Assembly: GCA_964628835.1 (NCBI GenBank)
Contig: CAZVME010000046.1
Coordinates: 1 to 25,669 of the forward strand
Reading direction: 5' to 3'
DNA length: 25,669 nucleotides
From: JAAGZL01 sp964628835
GTDB taxonomy: Bacteria > Pseudomonadota > Gammaproteobacteria > Chromatiales > Chromatiaceae
This document shows, piece by piece, positions 20,989 to 25,669 of the stretch. The notes beneath the pieces are model-generated. The model searched no databases and was not told the origin of the DNA. It saw nothing but the letters and a program-made list of their open reading frames with translations. Numbering within the stretch: position 1 is the first letter of the stretch; every line of letters starts with the position of its first letter. The position numbers and the translations under genes are program-made.

Positions 20989-23328
20989 ATGATCACCATC
21001 CACAAACGTATCGCCGATGAACTCAATGTAGGCGTTAAACAAGTAGAAGCAGCTATTACCCTTCTTGATGAGGGGGCTACCGTACCGTTCATTTCACGCT
21101 ACCGAAAAGAGGTCACCGGCAGTCTGGACGATACCCAACTGCGCACTCTGGAAGAGCGCCTGACCTATCTGCGGGATCTAGAGGAGAGGCGCACATCAAT
21201 CCTGAACATCATCGATAAACAGGGCAAGCTCACATCAGAGTTGGCGCAAGATATTGCCGGCGCAGTTACCAAAACTCGACTTGAGGATCTCTACCTGCCG
21301 TACAAGAAAAAGCGCCGCACCAAGGGCCAAATCGCCATCGAAGCGGGCATTGAACCCCTGGCCGACACACTGCTCGGGAATCCATCCTTAGACCCTGAAC
21401 AAGAGGCCAAGAAGTTCACTCACACAGATGGTGAAGTCAAGGAGGTATTCGGCGACACCAAAAGCATATTGGACGGAGCCAAGTTCATCCTGATGGAGCG
21501 TTTTGCCGAAAATGCCGATCTGCTCGGAGAGTTACGCTCTTTTCTGAGCCAGGAGGGGCGGCTGGTTTCCACCGTAGTTGAGGGAAAAGAGCCTGAGGGT
21601 GCGAAGTTCAAAGATTACTTTGATAACGCAGATGCAATCAAGAAAGTCCCATCACATCGAGCATTGGCTATGTTTCGCGGCCGTAAAGAGGGAGTTCTGC
21701 ATCTCCGACTGGATGCCACCAAAAATGAAGGTACACTTCACCCCTGCGAGTCTATTATTGCCAGACACAAAAATATCGACAATAGGGGCCGTCCAGCCGA
21801 TGAGTGGCTAGCCGAGGTGGTGCATTCAGCGTGGAGCATAAAACTTCAGGCGCGTATGGAGACCGAACTATTAGCAGACTTACGCGGCCGAGCTGAAGAT
21901 GATGCAATAGTGGTGTTCGCCCAGAACCTGAAAGACCTGTTGCTCGCAGCACCTGCTGGACAGAAGGCAGCAATTGGCCTCGACCCAGGCTTACGTACCG
22001 GGGTCAAAATAGCAGTCATCGACAACACCGGACAGTTCGTAGATTCCACAGCAATCTACCCCCATGCGCCACGCAAACAGTGGGATGAATCTATCTCAGT
22101 GCTGGCCAAGCTGGCCGCAAAATATAAAGTAGAACTGCTGGCCATAGGTAACGGCACCGCCTCGCGTGAGACAGACAAACTATGTAGTGATTTGATTAAG
22201 CGGCATCCTGAACTAAAACTGCAACAAGTGATGGTCAGCGAGGCTGGGGCATCAGTCTATTCCGCATCAGAGACCGCTGCTCGGGAGTTTCCGGATCTGG
22301 ACGTGACTATTCGTGGTGCCGTGTCCATTGGTCGCCGCCTACAAGACCCGTTGGCCGAGTTGGTAAAGATCGAACCGAAGTCTATAGGCGTAGGACAGTA
22401 CCAGCATGATGTCAGTCAAATGCAACTCGCAAAGAGACTGGATGCAGTGGTGGAAGACTGCGTTAGCGGCGTAGGTGTAGATATTAACACCGCTTCCGCC
22501 CCACTATTGTGCCGCGTCGCTGGGATCAATCAGACGGTTGCCGAGAATATCGTGGAGTTTCGAAACCGGGAAGGTCAATATAAGAACCGCAAGTCACTAA
22601 AGGCTGTCCCGCGCCTGGGCAACAGGGCCTACGAACAGGCCGCCGGGTTTCTTCGGATTCACAATGGTGACAATCCGTTAGATGCATCAGGAGTACACCC
22701 TGAAAGCTACTCGGTGGTCAAAAAAATCATTGATCACACTAAACTGGATATCCGATCTCTGGTCGGCAACAGCGCGATTTTAAAGCAGTTGAATCCATCA
22801 GACTATGTAGACACCAAGTTCGGCCTGCCCACCATTATCGATATCATCTCTGAACTCGACAAACCGGGACGTGATCCACGCCCCACCTTTAAGACCGCCA
22901 CTTTTAAAGACGGCATAGAGAAGCCGGCGGATCTGAAAACGGGAATGACCTTGGAGGGCACGGTAACCAACGTAACCAACTTTGGTGCCTTTGTGGATAT
23001 CGGCGTGCATCAGGATGGACTGGTGCATATATCTGCCATCGCCCACCATTTTGTCAAAGATCCACATGATGTGGTGAAGGCGGGTGATATCGTCAGAGTC
23101 AAAGTGCTAGAGGTGGATATAGATCGAAAGCGTATCGCCCTGTCGATGCGGCTGGATGACGAGAGCAACTCTTCAGCCAAACCAGCCCCGGCTACCCGTG
23201 GCAAACGGCAATCCGAAAAAACGGATAACACACGCGGTGAAAAAAAGAGACCGCGGCAATCATCACAACCGCAAGCAACCAGCGGCGCTCTGGCCGACGC
23301 CTTTACCAAGGCAAAGGGACGCAAATAG
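20989..23328 (+). CDS. tex: Tex-family RNA-binding protein
   Basis: 779-aa protein in the usual Tex size range. In order: helical N-terminal region with ISRYRKEVTGSLDDTQLRTL (about 30-60), a YqgF/RuvC-like domain beginning AIGLDPGLRTGVK (about 330), paired helix-hairpin-helix motifs (VAENIVEFRNREGQYKNRKS, VPRLGNRAYEQAAGF, about 510-560), and one S1 domain (GMTLEGTVTNVTNFGAFVDI, about 650-720), ending in a basic low-complexity tail. Tex proteins bind nucleic acid and affect transcription and RNA turnover in the cytoplasm. I chose ATG 20989 because it matches the family N-terminus; a TTG 9 nt earlier adds three residues. It is a housekeeping gene, with an integrase relic immediately past its 3' end. 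Confidence 0.95.
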   Translation: MITIHKRIADELNVGVKQVEAAITLLDEGATVPFISRYRKEVTGSLDDTQLRTLEERLTYLRDLEERRTSILNIIDKQGKLTSELAQDIAGAVTKTRLEDLYLPYKKKRRTKGQIAIEAGIEPLADTLLGNPSLDPEQEAKKFTHTDGEVKEVFGDTKSILDGAKFILMERFAENADLLGELRSFLSQEGRLVSTVVEGKEPEGAKFKDYFDNADAIKKVPSHRALAMFRGRKEGVLHLRLDATKNEGTLHPCESIIARHKNIDNRGRPADEWLAEVVHSAWSIKLQARMETELLADLRGRAEDDAIVVFAQNLKDLLLAAPAGQKAAIGLDPGLRTGVKIAVIDNTGQFVDSTAIYPHAPRKQWDESISVLAKLAAKYKVELLAIGNGTASRETDKLCSDLIKRHPELKLQQVMVSEAGASVYSASETAAREFPDLDVTIRGAVSIGRRLQDPLAELVKIEPKSIGVGQYQHDVSQMQLAKRLDAVVEDCVSGVGVDINTASAPLLCRVAGINQTVAENIVEFRNREGQYKNRKSLKAVPRLGNRAYEQAAGFLRIHNGDNPLDASGVHPESYSVVKKIIDHTKLDIRSLVGNSAILKQLNPSDYVDTKFGLPTIIDIISELDKPGRDPRPTFKTATFKDGIEKPADLKTGMTLEGTVTNVTNFGAFVDIGVHQDGLVHISAIAHHFVKDPHDVVKAGDIVRVKVLEVDIDRKRIALSMRLDDESNSSAKPAPATRGKRQSEKTDNTRGEKKRPRQSSQPQATSGALADAFTKAKGRK

Positions 23329-23357
23329 CCCGGCAACTATGTGGAAGGGTTGTTAGA

Positions 23358-23432
23358 TTAAAGAACCATTACCGCCTTGTGAGCCTTATCGCCCGGTTTT
23401 GCGTTCTTAACCTGAACATCCGTCAGCGCCAT
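23358..23432 (-). pseudogene. Tyrosine integrase (DUF4102/P4-type) N-terminal relic
   Basis: 24 codons reading MALTDVQVKNAKPGDKAHKA, which is the standard start of P4-type integrases ('MALTDxxVRNAKPGDKPYKL'), with GGAGG 6 nt upstream of the ATG. The frame breaks after HKA: a neighbouring frame carries GGNGSL, as expected for the following 'DGGGLYL' block, and then all similarity stops 30 bp from the end of tex. The rest of the integrase is gone. Confidence 0.75.
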
Positions 23433-23454
23433 GACCGCCTCCACTACGCCAACT

Positions 23455-23505
23455 GGGGGTACACGCATAACAACGTAGACCATATACCCCCATACTTGGG
23501 GGTAT
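23455..23505. repeat. TACCCCC motif cluster upstream of the integrase relic
   Basis: Three copies: GGGGGTA at 23455-23461 and 23498-23504, TACCCCC at 23485-23491. The last two form a hairpin ATACCCCC-atactt-GGGGGTAT (23484-23505). Position just upstream of an integrase start suggests recombinase arm-type sites or an int promoter operator (inference). Confidence 0.5.
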
Positions 23506-23549
23506 GCCCTTGGATTAAGATAGACCTTTTGAACACTAAGACAATAAAA

Positions 23550-23571
23550 AAGCCCGCTAGAATGCGGGCTT
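23550..23571 (-). terminator. Intrinsic terminator, minus strand
   Basis: AAGCCCGC-tagaat-GCGGGCTT, 8-bp stem. On the minus strand it is followed by TTTTTTATTG. No minus-strand gene is recognised directly upstream (23572-24211). It may be the terminator of a host gene or tRNA displaced when the integrated element was lost. Confidence 0.75.
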
Positions 23572-23869
23572 AGAGACTTTATTGGACCTTGCTGGACCTT
23601 AAATTGGTGGCTACAGGTACTATTGAACGCACTCGCTATCTTATTGATAACCATCGCTTATATTGAGCTTTAATAACTCGGTTACCGTGATAGTTACCGT
23701 CACACCACAGGTACTACCACCAAATTTTCATCTATCACTGCACATAATCTCTGATTTTATTGCAGCACCTACCGCCATTACATCTGCTTATTGTTACAAT
23801 TACTCAAACTCTTTGACGCGTATCCATCACGTTATTGTCTTTTTTAATATCTCCAACCATACTTAAATC

Positions 23870-23938
23870 ATCCCTGCAGAGCGGATTGATGTCGGGCAGA
23901 TCACATTAGATCGAACTGTCGAGTCAAGCTGCAGGGAT
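23870..23938. repeat. Inverted repeat ATCCCTGCAG/CTGCAGGGAT
   Basis: 10-bp perfect arms at 23870-23879 and 23929-23938 around a 49-nt interior with smaller stems (TCGA-actg-TCGA). On the plus strand TTTTATC follows. It could be the stem of a small structured RNA or the ends of a tiny mobile element. Confidence 0.5.
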
Positions 23939-24027
23939 TTTATCATTTATCTCCCTAATACTGCCGTGTGTAATCCTCAGTGAACCGGCATGGCCTCAAT
24001 TGCTAAGCGAGTCTTTGATCTCGTGAT

Positions 24028-24058
24028 GCCTTTTGGGACATCCAAGTCCCCAAAAGGC
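24028..24058. repeat. GCCTTTTGGG...CCCAAAAGGC hairpin
   Basis: GCCTTTTGGGAC-atccaa-GTCCCCAAAAGGC, 12 paired bases with one bulged C. The outer flanks also pair partly (GATCTCGTG with CACTCGATC). It lies downstream of the last cassette-like gene on the minus strand; no T run follows. Confidence 0.6.
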
Positions 24059-24211
24059 ACTCGATCTTCGACAACCTGTTATTGCCCCGGCCGTCCCGGT
24101 CACTGGCACTGCGCGACAACATCGCAAGCTCGTTACCGCTCCGTTGCCAGTTCCCGAATGACTGGACGCCGTGCTCGGAAGCCTAAGACAAGCTACTTGT
24201 ATACGCTTCAT

Positions 24212-24583
24212 TCACAATACCTCTGCGTATTCCAGCCTTTTGCGAACAGGATCCTCAGGGGGACGCACATAGCGAACAACGATTTCATCACCCCACTCAT
24301 ATTTGAGGCGTTTAGCTAAGGCCATACCTTTATTGTTAAATTCCTCCCAGTCAAATTCAACGGCCTCACCTACTACCGGGATATTTTTGCAATAGCCATC
24401 CGCCCATTCACAGAATTCAGAAAACAACTTCTCCGACATTATTGGGTTGGTATCATTCCGATCCATTAGTGAATAAACATTTGCCCCACATACAGGAATT
24501 GGCGAATCGTCTTCTTTGTACCAAAGAAACTCACCAACTCCGTTATCAGCCATTACCACGTATATGCCCTGATCAGGTTTCAT
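24212..24583 (-). CDS. Cassette-like hypothetical protein
   Basis: 123-aa soluble acidic protein starting MKPDQGIYVVMADNGVGEFL, with FSEFCEWADGYC and FDWEEFNNKGMALAKRLKYE. No family recognised. The ATG at 24583 lies 7 bp past the attC-like site at 24590-24661, the short leader typical of integron cassettes, and has no clear ribosome-binding site; an upstream in-frame TTG would overlap the site. The lone ORF, orientation and tight packing to an attC support a gene cassette. No clear attC was found at its 3' end. Confidence 0.6.
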   Translation of the reverse strand: MKPDQGIYVVMADNGVGEFLWYKEDDSPIPVCGANVYSLMDRNDTNPIMSEKLFSEFCEWADGYCKNIPVVGEAVEFDWEEFNNKGMALAKRLKYEWGDEIVVRYVRPPEDPVRKRLEYAEVL

Positions 24584-24589
24584 ATTCAC

Positions 24590-24661
24590 ACACAACGTTG
24601 CCAGCAGGGGCAGCCAAAGCGCGTAGCGATTTGGCTGTCACTCTGGCTGGCCTGGTTATGT
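24590..24661 (-). other. attC-like recombination site 2
   Basis: On the minus strand the outer core ACATAAC pairs with GTTGTGT (one wobble). Inside is a long imperfect stem: GGCCAGCC.., GACAGCCAAATCGC, then GCGCTTTGGCTG.., TGCTGGC. The stop codon TAA of the preceding cassette gene falls in the first core box, and the next ORF starts a few bases after the last, both typical of attC sites. The core boxes are imperfect relative to RYYYAAC/GTTRRRY. Confidence 0.6.
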
Positions 24662-25177
24662 GACTTTAAGCCCAAGCTTATCACCAAAAAATGGGCGACA
24701 TTCTGAAAGCTGATTTATATGCCACTTTAGAAGCTCTGATTTTTTGTTAGCGACATTACTGCGCTCATTCCCTAGTGGTAATCCTGGTGAATCATCAGAG
24801 GGATAAAGCTGTTCATGTGCACTAATCATTTCTATGGACTTCTGATAAATTAGATCAATTCTCTCTTGCACAGAACTATCAAAAAGAAAGGCAGCTTCTG
24901 ATGCCTCAGAATTAAACTCTAATGCACGATTATACGTGGTTTTACCATCTCTGAGGATTTCTGAGAGGTATCGCTGCACGGCTTTATAGACAGCCAACCT
25001 TCTTTCATATGTTTCATGCCGTAATCTTTGTTCATTTATTTTATATTGCTGATAGGCAATGTAGACACCACCAATTGCTATCATTGGAACTAGGAATGCT
25101 GAAGTAACTTCAAACCAGCTTGGATCACTGCTAGGTAGTGAATCTACAATAATGTGTAATAAGTTCTGATTACTCAT
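24656..25177 (-). CDS. Cassette-like membrane-anchored protein, unknown function
   Basis: 173-aa protein with one N-terminal transmembrane segment (FLVPMIAIGGVYIAY, about 23-38), then a charged helical stretch (QQYKINEQRLRHETYERRLA, likely coiled coil) and a soluble helical domain. No family recognised with confidence; the layout 'short exterior, TM, EQRLR coiled coil' is common among cassette-encoded unknowns. I start at ATG 25177 with AAAAGAG just upstream, beyond the intron remnant that ends near 25198. Its stop codon lies inside attC site 2. Confidence 0.65.
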   Translation of the reverse strand: MSNQNLLHIIVDSLPSSDPSWFEVTSAFLVPMIAIGGVYIAYQQYKINEQRLRHETYERRLAVYKAVQRYLSEILRDGKTTYNRALEFNSEASEAAFLFDSSVQERIDLIYQKSIEMISAHEQLYPSDDSPGLPLGNERSNVANKKSELLKWHINQLSECRPFFGDKLGLKVT

Positions 25178-25197
25178 GATCTCTTTTTCACAGTAAT

Positions 25198-25370
25198 GGT
25201 AGGACGCCCGGTTACCCAAAGCTCCCCCATACAGATCCGGACGTGCGGTACTACCGCATCCGGCTCCTCAGTAATACTCACTCCCGCGCAATGCCGAAGT
25301 CCCTATTCATATAATCCTTACCCGACAGGGACTTTCACCCTGCAAGATGCACCAAGCTTCGCTTGGCGCG
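25198..25370 (-). mobile_element. Group II intron remnant (5' and 3' ends only), inside attC site 1
   Basis: On the minus strand the 5' part has GCGCGCC (near the GUGYG start consensus) and the hallmark GGGTGAAAGTCCC of domain I. The 3' part has a domain V-like hairpin GAGCCGGATGCGG..CCGCACGTCCGGATC (25234-25266), then a domain VI-like GGGTAACCGGGCGTCC and CTACC end. The several kilobases that normally lie between, including the reverse transcriptase, are deleted, leaving about 173 nt. In domain V the AGC triad is present but its pairing strand has GGATC where GGTTC is usual. Boundaries are uncertain by 1-3 nt. Confidence 0.6.
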
Positions 25371-25443
25371 CTAACGCCAACATAACCGGCGCGAGGTACG
25401 AGCGTCCGGCGCCGTAGGCGCTTTGTTAATGTTTTTGTTAGAC
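25371..25443 (-). other. attC-like recombination site 1, interrupted by the intron remnant
   Basis: Minus strand order: R'' GTCTAAC (25437-25443), L'' CATTAAC (25425-25431), a GC-rich centre with AGCGCC..GGCGCC stems, L' GTTATG (25381-25386), R' GTTAG (25371-25375). Spacer lengths on the two sides (5 and 5 nt) match attC architecture. The R' box is cut after GTTAG by the intron; joining across the intron gives GTTAG+AT, fitting GTTRRRY. Confidence 0.65.
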
Positions 25444-25641
25444 ATCTTTCTGTGCTGCTCGCGCTGAAATAAATAGCACTTTACCAACCAAAAGGCCCAT
25501 ATAAACATAGCCCATTATTGCTTCCACTATTACCCATATTTTCAATTCTTCTATGGGTTTATAATCACCATACCCTAGAGTAGTCCACGTCACGACGCTA
25601 AAGTAAATTGAATTTTGGCAAGCCCCTAGTATCGTAGACAC
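25438..25641 (-). CDS. K+ channel pore fragment (ion-channel cassette), N-terminus missing
   Basis: 67-aa frame with the pore helix and selectivity filter SVVTWTTLGYGDYKP and one following membrane segment (WVIVEAIMGYVYMGLLVGKV), as in two-TM bacterial potassium channels. The first transmembrane segment is absent: an in-frame TAA stands two codons before the GTG at 25641. So the gene is truncated or frameshifted near the window edge, unless the first segment lies in another frame beyond it. The TAA stop overlaps the R'' box of attC site 1, as for a cassette gene. Small channel pores of this sort are known integron cassette cargo. Confidence 0.6.
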   Translation of the reverse strand: MSTILGACQNSIYFSVVTWTTLGYGDYKPIEELKIWVIVEAIMGYVYMGLLVGKVLFISARAAQKDV

Positions 25642-25669
25642 CTGTTAGCGTTACAATAACGCAAAAAGA

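Larger units (their letters stand above)
23572..24211. other. 640-bp stretch without a supported gene
   Basis: Contains GGACCTT twice 10 bp apart (23584-23600), a tandem pair GTTACCGTGATA/GTTACCGTCACA (23681-23704), a long-loop inverted repeat (23870-23938), a hairpin (24028-24058) and an inverted repeat ACTGGCA/TGCCAGT (24102-24108 and 24145-24151). Open frames here have no coding signature. Confidence 0.5.

Noticed and set aside
23600..23640. Possible tRNA 3' end (minus strand CCTGTAGCCACCA)
   Set aside because: No pairing T arm, anticodon arm or 5' acceptor strand could be found.
23433..23654. Long N-terminal extension of the integrase relic
   Set aside because: The extension reads through a terminator hairpin and the TACCCCC cluster; GGAGG before the ATG at 23432 marks the true start.
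23990..24319. 109-codon plus-strand ORF
   Set aside because: Runs through a strong hairpin and antisense to the cassette gene; no ribosome-binding site or motif.

Overview
The window looks like a draft scaffold from a sulfur-oxidising gammaproteobacterium. The clues are a YeeE/YedE (TsuA-like) thiosulfate/sulfur importer paired with an exported rhodanese, periplasmic c-type cytochromes, a CcdA/thioredoxin pair, an Amt transporter, a Tex protein and a tRNA-Pro(CGG) of gammaproteobacterial type. Genus cannot be decided from the sequence alone. A run of 100 Ns (3346-3445) marks a scaffold join at a tandem repeat.

Layout. 1-240: 3' half of tRNA-Pro(CGG), followed by a second near-identical copy of its last 19 nt at the end of a structured ~115-bp element. 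674-3197 (minus): rhodanese then sulfur transporter. 3446-5176: a five-heme cytochrome gene and a broken ACR3 arsenite-pump fragment, bracketed by two direct copies of one repeat, the left one tandemly triplicated at the gap. 5408-6762: an unidentified small ORF, a 36-bp palindrome, a cytochrome c'-like gene and an IS3 orfA relic. 6899-10597: a very large PilZ-DUF1631-GGDEF-EAL protein. 10709-12001 (minus): Amt. 12240-12645: a non-coding stretch full of hairpins, including a REP-like palindrome and two opposed terminators. 12653-14530 (minus): a two-gene module, a DUF6946-like putative nuclease followed by a Fic/wHTH protein, both associated with the same operator-like motif; the Fic N-terminus is broken by an apparent 29-bp insertion. 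14731-15930: a four-domain S1 protein. 16383-18309: small unknown genes, an ArdC-like relic and a CcdA/thioredoxin pair. 18648-20583: a solo tyrosine recombinase, a 38-codon exported leader ORF overlapping by 4 nt a degenerate zincin-like gene, and an IS91-like relic. 20989-23328: Tex. 23358-23570: an integrase N-terminal relic with TACCCCC motifs and a terminator. 24212-25641 (minus): cassette-like small genes separated by two attC-like sites, one interrupted by a 173-nt group II intron remnant, i.e. a candidate integrase-less cassette cluster (CALIN).

How the parts fit. The core metabolic content is sulfur uptake and sulfane-sulfur chemistry in the periplasm, c-type cytochromes and c-di-GMP signalling. 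Between these genes lies a mosaic of decaying mobile DNA (IS3, IS91-like, integrase, ArdC, group II intron, ACR3 fragment, unknown repeat). The most interesting candidates for undescribed biology are the operator-linked nuclease/Fic module, the cassette cluster with the intron-split attC, and the overlapped leader plus HTxxH protein. All functional assignments come from reading motifs; no database search was possible.
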